A program made the position numbers and the translations under genes. Below, piece by piece: positions 34,273 through 48,239 of a DNA stretch of 64,000 nucleotides (position 1 is the first letter of the stretch; the number at the start of each line of letters is the position of its first letter). The notes beneath the pieces were generated by a model. The model saw nothing but the letters and a program-made list of their open reading frames with translations. It made no database searches and was not told the origin of the DNA. Source of the DNA: Hypomesus transpacificus (lineage: Eukaryota; Chordata; Actinopteri; Osmeriformes; Osmeridae); NCBI RefSeq assembly GCF_021917145.1, contig NC_061074.1, positions 13,063,772 through 13,127,771 on the forward strand, in the 5' to 3' direction.

Positions 34273-37200
34273 CTAATGTTTTTCACTAAAATGAGCTGCA
34301 AATATCTTGGCTATTCTTTTGGTCTCTTCTTTCTTCATGGAAGATGGCGGTATGCTAGGCCTGGGTCTAGGTGCTCGTCTGTAGGGAATCCCCTGCTGAA
34401 CAAGACTATCTTTCTGGAAAACAGAAGACATCAATTACAGAAACATAATGATCCATTTGGACACTAATGCACGCAGTAACAGGTGGATTTGTTTCCCATG
34501 AATGCCCTTCTAATAGAAAACCCATTTGCACAAAACGGACTGTGTACATACTATGGTACAAATGAGTAAAACCAACATTATCAATCACATTGAAAAGGGC
34601 TAGTTACACTTGAAGGCGGCACACTACCAGTGGCTGGCTGGAACCAGTTTCCTTGACATGTCCTGTGAACTCTGCCACTTACCACAGCGTGATAAACAAC
34701 TATATCTACACCCCTCCTTGAAACAGGACACTGGCATGTCTGACGCAGGCACACGTTTCCATCTCCATACTTGCTCAGTAGTCAGGAGTACTCTAGTCCA
34801 CAGTAGCTGCTGAGCCCTATCCTGTTCACCTTTACCATACAAAACCTGTCCAGTAATTACTTTGCTTTCAGTTTAACAGGCACATTGATGAAGATTGTAG
34901 ACACATGGCAAAACTCCACTGTAGTCTACTAATCATAGTAAAATAATAATAAAAAGTTGAGTGGTATGAGTTGTACAATATCATACATTTATTTTCTGCC
35001 CTGTTGCAGACAAAATCTAAGAGCTAAATATAGTCGGGCCCTCAATTACTTTTTACTGACATCTGTTACACATGTGAAGCCAAATAGACACGAGGACCTG
35101 CTAATAAAATACACCCTCCTTGCTATAAGCATGATGACGGAAGGGATATGACACTGCAAATGTAAGAGCACACACTCTGGCCCCTGTATCAGTCATCAGA
35201 CCCTGCCAAAACTACTGAGCTACCTACAATAGCTCTGCCACTCAACTGTACTGAACCATCCATGTCCTAGAACTGGCTGGCCTAGGCTATAGTCTTACTG
35301 TAGAGGAGAAAAGAGGGTTGAATGAGAGCAGAAGGTTGCTACCGTGGCAACTGAAAAGTGTACATTTGTGTGGATGTTTTTTGGACTCACAGGGAAGGCC
35401 GGGGCTAGACGTAAGGCTCTCATGGAAGCTTCAAGGTGATGGGGTGGGAGAAAGAAATTTGGGATTTCTACAGGGTCAGAACTGGAGGCAAACGGTTGAG
35501 GAAAACAGCAAATAACAAACACCCACAGTGTTTCAATAAATACATCTCAAGTTCTAAATATTAGCTGGGATATGTCCAGTAAACAACTCTGCGCTGGACA
35601 AAGGATACTGCAGTAGCATTCCATCTCCCTCCTCAGGGGATCTCACTGAGCAGGTATCAGATGTCCTTGTGGTGTATTCTGGGTTGAGGGACATCATGGT
35701 GTCCTCATCTTCTGAGCTGCCGCCTCTGTCCCCACGAGCCCTGTTGGGTGTGTCTTCAGAGGACATCGAGGGGACAGAAAGAGGAGCCGCACCAGAATCC
35801 TGGGGCTCCAGAGGTCCTACCTCATCAGGAGTTTGACGTGTCCTCGCGCCTCCTCTGTCTGTGTCAGAGTCGTCCGTTTCTGAACCGTCTGAGCGGTCAG
35901 AGTGAAAACGTTCACTGTCCTTCACTATGGCTGCTTGAGAACCACCTGAGCTCCAGGACTGTAGGTTGGTCATCTGGGTCCCCACACCCACCCCTGCCTC
36001 TTCCTCTGGGGACAAGTCTGAGGGGTGAGAGGCTCCGTCTCTGGAAGGCTGCTCCTCGGGGGCCTCCATACTCTCCAGAGAGCCCAGGTCAGGGTCTGAC
36101 AGCAGGCTGGTCCAGGGGCTGGTCCTGTCTGTTAACGAGGTCACTTCATTTAGAGGTCGAGGTTCTACTACCGTCTCCTCATAATCTCCATCCTCCTCGT
36201 CCTCCTCTCCCATCTCCTGTCCACAACCTCCTCCATCGTCATCAATTTCATCCTCAGAGGAGGGGGCCTTCTGGAGGTTGTAGTCCTCCTCTTCCTGGTC
36301 CTCAGCCTGGGATTCACTGTGCTGCTCAGACGGGCCAGGCGGGGGGGAGGGGAGAGGAGACTCCTCCACCAGGGGAGAGTGGGTGGTTTTGCGGAAACAT
36401 GGAAGACCATTAGGGCAGGGTTCAGAGGTGAAGGACTGGTTGTCAGGAACTGGAGGGGTTGCTGGGAAGCACTGAGGGACGGAGGATACTGTCTCCATGT
36501 GACTGCTCTGTAGACCTAGATATGGGGAACAGGGTGAGGTGGGTTTAGTTCCATGCACAAAAGGAAGTCACACCAAGCTATTCAATTACAACAATAAATG
36601 GTAATCCCTGAAATGAATGAAAAAGAACATTTAAAGAACAAAAAGTCCTATTTAAAGTAAAGCTTTGCAAAGCATGTTGGTGTCACAGGTGTCGTGGTGT
36701 CACTCTCATTACACATTTTCCCCTCTCTCTCTTGCCCACACTGGGGTTCAAACTCGGGGTAATCCTGACTCACGCACGCAACGACCACCTCTCATAAACA
36801 CAGCTTTAGCCAACGACGCCACCGAAAAGGTCGCTTTTCGATGGCTCACGTAGGCAGTATTTATACTGAGGAGTGAGTTTAACTAGCTTGGTGACACCAT
36901 TATGGAACAAGATGTATAACTTTCCACAAGGCTACAGCTACATGGAGAGAGCAGCTCACCACTGACGAGGCTGTTGACCTCCCCCACCAGCCTGCTGGAC
37001 TTGAGGAGGAGCTGCCTGGTGTCAGTCTCAGAGTCTCTGTGCTCCTCCAGCCTGCTGGACAGACGTCCTGGATCACTTCGGGAGGGGAACGTGGGCGTGG
37101 ACAGCTTGTGGTTGAAATACCTCTGCATGTCATCCAACTCACTCAGGTTCTTCCTAGGAATCGCATGTATACAGTATTGGTTTATTTATGTTATGTGAAC

Positions 37201-40200
37201 AATTGTATATAATTAGATAAATCACATCTCCATATTTGTCAACATTTTCGTAGTTAAACACTGTTGAGCACCGTCCAAGTCATCCTAACTTGTGGCGTGT
37301 ACGCTGTGAGGGAGTCTCAGTACCTGAGCGCAGAGAAGAGCATAGAGCTGGACGGATGGGAGTCCGCCGCGACTCCCGTGGACTGTACCGCCGCCCCCTC
37401 CTGGAGACTCTGGTGGTACAGTCTCACGTTGTCCATGTGCTCGTCGTGACGATCGCCCTCGCTGAACCTGGGAGGAGGAAACCGGCCATTACTGACGTTA
37501 TTCTGGAAGAGACGGAAGAGGCTGTTACCTGGACACTCCGGGGGGGGGGGGGGGGGGGGGGGGGGGCGGGGAGCTGGCGTACCGTTCTGGGCGTAGATGG
37601 TCCTGGCGGTCAGGGGAGGAGATGACCCTCTGCTCTGGGTAGCGGCTGATGTGGGAGGGGAAGCTGCTGTAGCTGGCAGCTGTGTGGTAGTACAGAGGCA
37701 GGGCACGGAACAGAGCCTGGGAACACAAACACAAACCTCAGAAAATGCAGATAGGAAATGTAATGACAGTGGTGGGGATTCAAATCAGATCAAACTATGG
37801 CCTTTTCTACAATCAATCACTGTTCCAAAGAGCTTTACATTTACCCACAGACCGACATCAAGGTCCAACCGACAAGGAAAAAAAGTGTGAGCAGAATGCG
37901 TCAGTAGATCGCAGTGTACTCACTGAGGACTCTTTTGAGACGTCTTCATTCAGGGCTTGTCTCTGCCCCTTCAGGTCCTGCACCCCCTTCAGGGGAGAGA
38001 TGGAGACTTTGAGCTGGCCCTGACACTGGCCGCTGAAGTCAGTGATGTTGTACCAGCCACACACAGACTGGAACCCAGACAGCAGAGGAGACAGGTCCAC
38101 AGAGGCAAAGCCAATCACACGCTCCATATCTATAAAGACAAATGACAGGACCAATGAAAGCTGTGGAGCTTGTTCTGACTCATGAGGTCATCAGGTTAAA
38201 TTGTCAGGGTTATGCTAAGGATCGTTTCTGACCTCCTCTGTGCCAGACTTTGAAGACCAGGGACTCCTGTGGATCCACCAGCAACTGCTTCGAAAGCCTA
38301 GGTTGTACCAACAACAGTTTATTACATCATTCGACAACAAATCCTGTCATCAAAAACCCATGTATTTTCTCTGTGATAGAGAGCTGTACCTGCACTCTAG
38401 TTGGTGACCCCACACAGGGCAGTCAGAGTCTGCTATCAGCTCTGTGGTGATTGGCTGTGCAGAGTCAGCGGTGACGTACGACACACAGCAGCAGGGCTTC
38501 GCTCCACTGCCCTCAGCCAGATGACAGCCTGCCACACACACACACACACACACACAACAGAGAGTGAGCCAGGACAGTGCAGGGAGTAAACACTACACAC
38601 ACACAATAAACATTGTGTCTGACCGACACCTTACCTTTCAGGCTGAGACGCATGGCTCTGTCCACAGTGACGGAGACAGAGAAGGCGTCGTCCATGCTGG
38701 CGTCTGTCTGCTGGAAGACTGGGAGGCCTGCGCTTACAGAGGACTTAGGCTGGCGTCCGCTGTGTGGACCAGACTGCCCAGACACAACGGCTGGCAGACA
38801 CCCCTCTCCATCTACCTCCTCTGCAGGAGAGTGCGCTCCCTGGCTGTCACTGTCCTCCAGGTCGGCCCCTGCTGGGGGGGGATTGAGAGGGACAGGGCCG
38901 GGGGTCAGGGTGACATGGACCCTGAGAGCAGCTCCACTCAGGTCTGGGGCGGACCGTCGGAACAGAGGGTACACTCCTGGGAAAACAACAGAGCTGTTAG
39001 TCCTGCTACTCATTAATGAAAAATAAATAGGTGTTCCTTTACAGTGAGTACACTATAACAAAAACCAGAGTAAGCTTGAATATTTCCAGATAGTTCCCTA
39101 CCACTGATAGTGAGCTTATGTCTGGATTTCTTGGCGAAAGAAGAGAGGTCCACAAAGGCTGAGCCCACCAGCCGGTCTGTGTCGTGAGGCCTGCTGGTCC
39201 TGTCCTTCCCAAAGGCCACCCACACCTGCACCTCCAGCCTCTCCTCCCGGAGGTACCACACCAGGGGCAGGCTGCTCTTCAACTCCAAGCTGCTGCCTCC
39301 TGGGAAGGCCACACTGGCCAGGCCATCCTCAGCCTCGTCCTCCACACACGGGTGTCTCAGCAGGGAACAAAAGGCCTCGCGGTCGTACAACTTGTACCTG
39401 AAGTAGCAGTAGGTTGAGCGCTGGAGTTCACTGTGGCCAGGCAGAAGCAAGCTGTGGACAGGTAGCCATGCTCTGGGCATGGCCAACGTCAGGTGCACCG
39501 TCCTCCTACTCTCCACCCAGGCCTCTCCATCGCTGTCCGCCTCCTGGTCCTCCTTGTCCTCCGTCATGCCCACCTCCCAGCCCAGGCCCTGGGCAGCAGT
39601 GATTACCCTCTCTCTGTCTGCATGGTGGGCAAAGTTGATGGATATCTCCAGGCCTCCCACTAAAATGTGATGGGCAGGAAATGGACCCTGGTCCTGAGGT
39701 AACGACAGGCCAAACCAGCCACAGATCCCTGGGGAACGCAGAGGCAGTAGACTGGTAAGTAATACCTCCGATCTCATCCTGTAGGTAGTCCACCAGTAGG
39801 TAGTTGTGATAACTGAAACAAGCATTGTACCTGTTCTTTTATGGATCATATCAGCCAGCTGTATTCTCACTGTGCCCAGCAGCGTGTCATTTGACTTGGG
39901 GCTTCCCATCACTGTCATTATAAATATGGGAGAGAAAAAGACAAACGGCTATCATGTCATGATTAATAATAATCACAATATCTCAGGGAAAATACTTCAA
40001 ATGATCAAAAACGATTCTAAACAATCTTATTGTAGGTGCGATTCCCTGGCTGCCTGGTTTCCCGACCTCTGCGGCTGTCTCTGTTCCAGATGCTGAGCTC
40101 GGCGCTGGCCTCCTGCAGGATCTCAGCCAGGCTACTGCTTTCCCCGGAGCTTCTCAGGACCTGCAGCAGGCAAGGGAACTCCGAGTGGTGGTCAAACTCT

Positions 40201-41129
40201 GGACAGAAGGTCCTGGCCACGACACGCGTGCTCCGCCGCTCTCCTTCGGGCAGGAAGGAGAGCTGGGTGGTGACGTAGGCGTTCACCCCGACATCAGCAT
40301 AGTACTGGAACGCTTCATCCCGCTCTGTTACAGCCCTGAGGGAGACAGAGACCTTGTAAGTGTATTAGAGAGAAAGGAGAGAGTCAGACATCGGAGAGAG
40401 AGACCTTGTAAGTGTATTACAGAGAAAGGAGAGAGTCAGACATCAGAGAGAGAGACCTTGTAAGTGTATTAGAGAGAAAGGAGAGAGTCAGACATCGGAG
40501 AGAGAGACCTTGTAAGTGTATTACAGAGAAAGGAGAGAGTCAGACATCAGAGAGAGAGACCTTGTAAGTGTATTACAGAGAAAGGAGAGAGTCAGACATC
40601 AGAGAGAGAGACCTTGTAAGTGTATTACAGAGAAAGGAGAGAGTCAGACATCGGAGAGAGAGACCTTGTAAGTGTATTACAGAGAAAGGAGAGAGTCAGA
40701 CATCGGAGAGAGAGACCTTGTAAGTGTATTACAGAGAGTGGAGGCGAGAGAGAGCCGAGTACCTTGCTGCTGCCTTTAACCCTGAGGCTCTGTGCACCTT
40801 GACCACCATGGTGACAATGCGAGAGGCCACCGCCCCACTCCTTTGGTCACCAGATCTCAGTGGTCGGTGTTTGTACTGGACACACACATCAAGCAGCCCT
40901 GAGACAGTGCAGAGGGGGACAAGTAAGACCAGTGGTCTTGGAGCTTAAGTATGTGTAGTGTGTGTGTGTGTGTGTGTAGTATGTGTGTGTGTGTAGTATG
41001 CGTGTGTGTGTGTGTGTGTGGTATGTGTGTGTGTAGTGTGTAGTGTGTGTGTGTGTGTGTGTAGTATGTGTGTGTGTGTAGTGTGCGTGTGTGTGTGTGT
41101 GTGTGTGTGGTATGTGTGTGTGTAGTGTG

Positions 41130-41169
<40 letters not shown>

Positions 41170-41256
41170 TATGTGTGTGTGTGTAGTGTGCGTGTGTGTG
41201 TGTGTGTGTGTGTGGTATGTGTGTGTGTAGTGTGTAGTGTGTGTGTGTGTGTAGTA

Positions 41257-41297
<41 letters not shown>

Positions 41298-44200
41298 TAT
41301 GTGTGTGTGTAGTGTGTAGTGTGTGTGTGTGTGTGCTACCAGAGGGCTGAGGCTGATGTCCTGCTGGGTGGCTAGTCCTTGGGACCAGGGGGAGAGAGAA
41401 GAGCTGAGCTTCAGTAGGTTTCTGCATCTGCATGGTCACCATGGCACACAACTTAGACAGCGGCAGCATCCCTCTGGCCACCATCTGGTCTCGCACGTTG
41501 GGATAGTAATACCTGTAGAGCATGTGTTTTAATGAAAGCTCTGCTTCCTCATGGTCAAATTGTTTTATACTTATTATTCCAGAAGTGATCAGTAATTTGC
41601 TTTGATACTTTTAGGTTTCAGAAGTGACGTGCTCTCCAGTGGTCAGAGGAGAGTCGAGACACACACCTGCACCAGACTTCAAACTGGATTCCGCCCCTGT
41701 GGGCTGGCGGCTGGCCGGAGAAGGAACCGAGAAGCAGCCTCTGGACCGGGACCGCCTCGGGACTGAGTAGCACGTGGGTCTCGCTGTGGCCGAACACCGG
41801 GTCAGGGACGCATAGCGTGGTGCTGGTCCGAAACTGCTTCAAGCTCACGCCTGGAGGGAAACAACCGATTATAACAACACAAACCAGGGTGGTTCTGTTT
41901 TCAAACCCACCTTTTTTTTTTTAAGGGGTATTTCTGGAACTTCAAAACCATATCAATCATCCGTTTATTTCAGTGAGAAGGTGGCTCGTGGCTTACTGCT
42001 CTCTATGACGTCTGATTCCAGAATCTGAGAGGTGTCTTCTTCCTGGGACGGGAAGGAGTACTGGACATAACAGTCTGCCTCCCCCCACACAGTGGACTGT
42101 AATGGAGCCAGTCCATTCACCTTCTCCACCCTCACCACGAACACATGCTCTCTCATCGCCTTGTCAGCAGCAGCCTTCCCCTGGGAAGGGAGACCAGGTG
42201 ACATCAATACCTCAGGCGTTACACCTCCCAACCCATATATACTCATCCATAAAGTATACCAACCTTGGCTTCTGTTTGTGGGTGGTGATCCAGCAAATGG
42301 GCTGGTCTTGGGATATTAAATACAGAGACATGTTCTTCATCCCTCGTGCGCTGGAGAGCTATGATCTGCCCGGAAGAGCCCATGGCTAAGAGGACCCTGA
42401 GGTTGCCCTTGCAGCTGCCTGAGAAAACATCTATGACTGGCATATAGCTGTCGACCCCCAAAACAGGGTACTGTGCCTGGAGAAGAAGGTGGGAGATTTT
42501 GGAATCTCTGAAAGAAAAAAGAAAAAGACAGGTCATCGAGTGATTGTCATTATATTTGAAGAGTGTGACTTTACCATACAGTGTTTTTATGTACGATATG
42601 CATTTATGTAATTGAGCACATGATCTGACCTTACCTGAAGGACATGTAGAACTGGTGGAGAGGTAGTTTAACCAGGCCTAGCAGACGCTCCTGGCCAGAG
42701 CTCACAGCTCTCTGCCAAACCTCAATCACCATCACATTGTTCCTCATCCTGTCCAGCAGTCTGGAGGTCAACGCCACAGGAGTCACCTGACTGAGATTGA
42801 ATGAAGGGTTGGTCTGTCCCCAACTCATCACCGATCTAGTGGTCTCATCTGAACCAAACAGTTTACAGTTCAAGTAGATGTTGGGGGCCTGCAGGGGACC
42901 ACAGTTGAAGTCCTTCCCATCAGGCACCATGAGCAGGGCGTGCAGGAGCACCTCGCAGTCCTCCTCGACCTGCTGGAAGCCTGGTCTGAAGGGAGACGTT
43001 TGCAGGCTGGGCAGTGGGGAGGGGCCGGGGGAGGAGGCCAGCTGGACGCTCCTCACACCCATCCTGGAGTCTATTCGTGGGCCTTGGCAACCGTCCTCCC
43101 TCCTGCCAGTGTTGGCACCCTGAGGCCTGGCTGTGGTGTCGGTCTTAGATGGACTGGGAACTCTCTGAGGACTGGGAATGACAGCTGGAGGGGCTCTGGA
43201 ACTAGCAGCCGACCTGATGTTGGCTGAAGAGAAATCTTTGGTGTCTGCAGCCAGTTCAAGTGACACCTGAGGAACATATTAAAGTGACACGAAATATGAA
43301 GAAGATGACATGGGCACATATGGGCAGACCATCTAGCAAAAGAACCTCCTTCCTATTGGTAACAAACAGGGATATAACGTAATAGTATATTCATGTTTGT
43401 ATTCATATAGCATCACACAGTGCTCTTCTGGGCTAGACGTCATCTCACCTTGAGTGGGCCGATCTCCTGGGTGTGAGCCGGCCCGCCCAGGCTCTCGACA
43501 GGCAGGACCACAGTCTGGTTCAGCTTCTCGCTCTGCAGCAGACGGCGCAGAGGGAAGACAGCCGTTCCGACGGGTTCAGGCTAACACGACACAAAACACG
43601 GTGAGCTTCTCAACAACGTGCCACTCAGTCAGTACGCAGGGTATCAGCATCGAGCAGACTTCGATGACTGAACCGTTCCACCTACTTTCTTCTGGGAAAT
43701 CTTCCTTGAGTAGATGTTGAACGTCAGGTCAGTCTCCCACCACCGCTCCACGGTCGCCCCGTTGAACTGGACGGGAAACACGGAGCGCTGCTCGAACTTC
43801 ACCACTGTAAACACAGATGGTTTCAATCTCAACACCCTGCTCCCCTCACACTGAGCTGAGATGGTTTGACCCTGGCTCACCTCCTCCAGACACTTTGTTA
43901 GAGACGAGTCTGTTCACTTCTGCTGCCATCTGCTGGCTGTGCTCATGTCTGGTGGGGGTCACAGGGAACAGGTACTCCACAAAGTAGGAGCTGAGACATC
44001 CAAACAGATGGAAAACAACAACAGCACATCAATATACATCATTGTAATTGTTAGACATAAACAGTAGAATGAGAGGATATGATTAGCACAGTTTGAAAAT
44101 CATTTCACTGGAAGACGAAGACTTACCATTTCTTATTGGTCGGTGGTCTAGGGGGTTTGCCCTTGCTCTTCTTTGGTGTGACGGTGGTGCTGTTTACAGG

Positions 44201-47156
44201 GACAGTCAGAGAGTGGATGACCACTCTGGCCAATCGAATCCCACCTAAAACAGTCAGCTGATCCATACTCAGCCCTGGGTCACCTGTTCCTGGTGTCAGC
44301 TCCGGTTCAGAATCCAAGCTGAACAAAGAAAGTTTACAATGTGAATCCAATTCAAAAACTCCACTGAAGAGACCATTTTATTACATGATGAATAGATATA
44401 AATCAATACAGAGTATGAGGAGAGCCGACCATGTGGTAGTCCTGGGACCAGGAGGCCTCTCCTCAGCTCCTCCCAGTGGGCCCTGACTCCTCCTCAGGGA
44501 CGGATCACCAGGGGACTCCCTTAGGAAGCTGTCAGGACACTAAAGGACAGACAGAAGGTCACACCATCCACTCATGTAGCAGATGCCTTCTCCAAAAAGG
44601 ATCTTTGCTAAAAACTGTGTCTGAGTCCAAGTTACTCACCAGGGCCTTGTAGAACAAGTTCTCCAGGAGGCTGTGGTCATACTGGGGGTCATTGAGCTCA
44701 CTGTCTCCACACCCACTGCTGTGCCCTGACAGAGAGGCTGGGGGAGAGCCTTCTCCATCCCACAGAGGAAGGCTGGAGCCATCCAAACTGACCACGAGGG
44801 AAACACAAGATGAAACCCAACATACACAACAGTATTATACATTTGGCTCAAATTCAGCTGTAAATGCTACGTAGACTATAAGCCCAGTATGGTTTAAGAG
44901 GAGTGTTGTACCTGCCGAGTAGGAGGTCCACGGCTTTGTTCTCGGAGTCAGCATGAGCACAGTCTGATATCAGACAGTCAGGGGACACAGGGAGGGGGGC
45001 AGACTGCAGGAGACTGGAGTCAGTGTGGAGGATGTTCTGAAGCAAGTTTCCACAGGGCGGAAGAGATAGCCTGGAGACATTTTATAAAACCTTTTAGGTT
45101 ACCACTAAAGTAAATATGGGATATATGTTCTGCTAAAAGTTGATGACTCACATTCGTGGAGATATTACATTGTCCTTGGGGAGAGGCAGGGGAGTGTCTT
45201 TCAAAGCCATTTCAGAGTCCAAGTCCGTTTTCAATGCTGAGACCACCATCGCATTTCTGAGCTTGCTTCCACGCTCCAAAAGAACTGGGAAATTACCAAT
45301 GAAAAAAACATACATTGTTACATTAACAAACAAAGGTAAGATTTATAACATGTTTGTCCTTTTCAGGTGAGCATGACTTCTCTGGACCAACCTGAAAGGA
45401 TGTCATTGGAGGTGTGGTTGTTGTGCGGTTCCAGTACTGTGGGATTCCCATCTCTGTGACCCTGCTGAGACCTAGCTGACGTGGGCATCTGGTTCTCCAA
45501 AGAAACCTCGGTTCTTCCATCCCCCTGGGCACTCTGGAAGAACAAGTGGTCTCTCCCTCTGAAATTGAGTTGCAAACAGTTCAGTATTGATCATCTGAAC
45601 GTAGAAGCACCAGCTGCATATGTAGTGTACAGGTATCAATACCAAAAAAATAGGTTAACGTTTAGAGATGAACATTTAGCCAACACAAACATGCAAGCAT
45701 CAGAGAATGGTCAGCCAGTATAAATCAGAGAGAATAGTTGATTGGCCCACCGAGGTGTGTTGACAGAGCAGCTTCCCACTGAACCTTTTCCCGTGTTGGC
45801 AGAGAGAGGCCTGGACAGGGAGGGCACCACTAACGTGTGGGGCTGGGTTGCCCTGGCAGTCAAACCATTCACAGACACAGCTGTTTCAATGCTCATATCT
45901 GTGGTGGGAACCGAGCTGCTGCTGTCGTAGGATTCTGTCAGGGCCTCCAGAGCAATTGACACCTAGAAAAAGAGGAGTTTCATCCATGACCAAAAGCAAA
46001 AATCTTACTGATGTTCAATTGCATACTTTTTATTAATTCTCTCTTACCTGTAACTCGCCTAATTTCTCAGATGTTGGAGACACTAAGGTATAGAAACCAC
46101 TGATAGCGTGTGACAGAGAAAGCTGAGAAATCCCTGTGACCTGAGCACGTGCTATCGGCAAATGGTCTGGCTTGGTCACCACCTCCAGCATCAGAGAGCC
46201 CATATCTGAAGGTCCAACATTGACAGAAAACAAAATGTAGCTGCATAAAAAGCCATGTCCTTACAATTGTTTCAATTTGACAGTCTAAAACGTGATGAGC
46301 GTGTCTGTCATATAGCCTATAACGATGTATTACCAGTCATGTAGGACGTAAACTGTTTTGGCCCACAGCGTATGGGAAAGCGAGCGGTAGACTTGACCAT
46401 CGTCTGAGTCGTTTGTGATCCATTCCTTGGACGGAAGTGTGTCCCATTTGACGACTCTCCCCACCAGCGCAATCTCACGAATGTTTCGGCTGGAGGCTTC
46501 GGGATTGTCCATAGAATTCTGCTCACTGTCACCCTCAGAAAACACCTGAGCTGACCCTCGACCAGGGGAGGGAGGCTGGTGGATGGCGACACGTCACTGG
46601 GGACTTGAGAGCTGACTGTAGTAGGAAACCATATACACAGGCAAACAATATATGCACACACCAAGATCAGCTATGAATAGCATTATACTCACGTTCACAA
46701 GCATAAAGAGGTATGACTATCAAGCTAGCACACACTGCAGTTCGAGTTCTCAGCAGGCAACTAGCAGCTTATATGGCTACTGTAGAGCTAGCTAATTACT
46801 TTCCCAAGCATATGTAGCAAAACAAAGCTAACTTTAGCTTAATAGCAAATAGTTGTATTTATCAACAAATGACTACTAACAATAGCAGTTAGCTAATTAC
46901 GATAGTTAGCAAGCCTAAATACAATGTGGACAAAGTCAATAAGTTATTACCTATCTGGTGGTCAGCTAACCAAGCAACAAGTAAACTACTGTACAGCTAG
47001 CCTAGCTTCAGTACTAGTAGTAGTAGCATTAAGTACTGTAATGTAGCTAATACAGCTCAAATTGACAAGTGCAATGATGATGACAACTAAGTCGACTTTA
47101 TTACCTTTCCGCCTGTTGCTTCCAGCTTTGGTAGATTTCACTTTTCTGTTCTTCAT
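34273..47156 (-). CDS. c2cd3: C2 domain-containing protein 3 (centriole elongation)
   Basis: Centriolar/ciliary protein needed for distal-appendage assembly and centriole length. Thirty-two coding exons join in phase to about 2,288 residues (human about 2,353): 47156-47105, 46615-46334, 46205-46048, 45962-45751, 45558-45392, 45284-45152, 45070-44912, 44787-44640, 44539-44430, 44318-44127, 43990-43881, 43804-43686, 43580-43449, 43266-42635, 42507-42264, 42180-41997, 41850-41667, 41512-41340, 40898-40763, 40335-40067, 39911-39831, 39728-39102, 38976-38635, 38528-38390, 38297-38233, 38129-37924, 37716-37583, 37467-37324, 37153-36960, 36515-35609, 35481-35391, 34413-34273. The N-terminus has [20 protein letters not shown] and [11 protein letters not shown], typical of C2CD3. 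C2-type blocks recur (e.g. [25 protein letters not shown]). The Ser/Glu-rich low-complexity exon 36515-35609 is followed by two short conserved-looking exons ending [15 protein letters not shown]. The second acceptor (46615) and the 35609 donor are the least certain joins. Confidence 0.95.
36700..36850 (-). mobile_element. possible degenerate tRNA-derived SINE in c2cd3 intron
   Basis: On the minus strand, a box-A-like GTGGCGTCGTTGGCTAAAGC lies about 60-70 bases before a box-B-like GAGTTTGAACCCCAG. No tail or target-site duplication is evident and the match is weak. Confidence 0.3.
37540..37566. repeat. 27-base poly(G) run inside a 115-bp c2cd3 intron
   Basis: It lies between the donor at 37582 and the acceptor at 37468 on the gene strand. 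Read through, it looks like a polyproline tract and shifts the frame. Splicing it out restores Pro-Glu-Arg-Phe-Ser-Glu-Gly in frame. The run length may be unreliable in assembly. Confidence 0.85.
38530..38553. repeat. short (CA)n at a c2cd3 splice acceptor
   Basis: On the gene strand this TG repeat runs straight into the GGCAG acceptor of exon 38528-38390, replacing a normal polypyrimidine tract. Confidence 0.8.
40351..40735. repeat. 52-bp minisatellite in c2cd3 intron
   Basis: Units beginning ACCTTGTAAGTGTATTA start at 40351, 40403, 40455, 40507, 40559, 40611, 40663 and 40715 (the last partial). Units differ at a few positions (ATTAGAG/ATTACAG, ATCGGAG/ATCAGAG). The array abuts the acceptor of exon 40335-40067. 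Plus-strand open frames across it are artefacts. Confidence 0.96.
40952..41335. repeat. compound (GT)n array with higher-order units
   Basis: About 380 bases of GT repeats broken by regular TAGTATG, TAGTGTGTAG and TGGTATG interruptions that recur as larger blocks. It fills most of a c2cd3 intron and starts right at the donor of exon 41512-41340. The His/Thr-rich minus-strand frame over it is not a protein. Confidence 0.96.
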
Positions 47157-48154
47157 TCCTTTTTAAGTTAGAGAGTGTGCGGTTATCTAGACTAGCCACG
47201 GTAACTAGCTAACTACATGGTTGTCATTCACTGTGTATTTGCAAGCTATCCGCTAAATATTGCGAAGACAGCGCGCAAAACGGTCTCCAAAGCAACAACG
47301 CTATGCTTTCCTTTGTATCCCGCCTCTAAACAAACGACTTCCTCAGTGTGCTGTATAACAAATGCTTCCTTTCCACCGGCAGAGGGTAGCATCGGTCTTA
47401 TTTAATAAGCTCACCTAATTTCCCCACTGTCGTTGCATCATTTTACCATAACTTTCATAGAAGTTCAACTTTTAAGAATACTAAGAAGGGTTGTTTTTAA
47501 ACGTAATTTTATTTGTCAGATTTTTCCATTAATCAATATCCCCATATTGAAGACAGATTTAATGACAGTAACTTTTGACTTCATTATAGCTTGTAATTTT
47601 TAACCATGTGGTTTCTTGTCCTTCAAATGGAGGCAGTTTGTATGACAGTTAGGTGATTATTGCCTAGCTACAGGGACCTCAGCAGCCATGTATGTTTTGG
47701 CTGACAGAAGGAGTTCCAAGGGTGGATACCGATCCCTACTGTGCACATTTAACCAAATGCCTCTGGAACTGACAACTTCTAGTTTCTTACAGCAATCTAA
47801 AGTCAGAAGGGTCAACTTTCAGAGACAAAAAAGATTTCCACTATCTTCACTGTGTGAGTCCAAGTGGGGGCCCATACACAGTGACGACAACTTTCATTCA
47901 TTTTCACCTTTAGTATAGAAGGGGGCTTGTGTTCATTAACTGCAACAAAAAAAACAGTCTACTCTTCAGATGCAGCCAGGAGCTGTAGCATTTCTGCAGT
48001 ATATGGCTCTTCTGTTTTTCCAAGTGTGTGTGTGTGTGTGTGTGTACACACACAGGAGCTCATGGAAATACATCCCTACAAGCGAGGAGACGTTATCTCT
48101 TTAACCCTTCCTCAGCCTTCATTGTCAATCAATCAAGTCACAGCCCGTCCAAAC

Positions 48155-48239
<85 letters not shown>

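Noticed and set aside
40945-41340. Thr-His repeat protein
   Set aside because: A GT microsatellite read in frame; only the segment 41340-41512 is c2cd3 exon.
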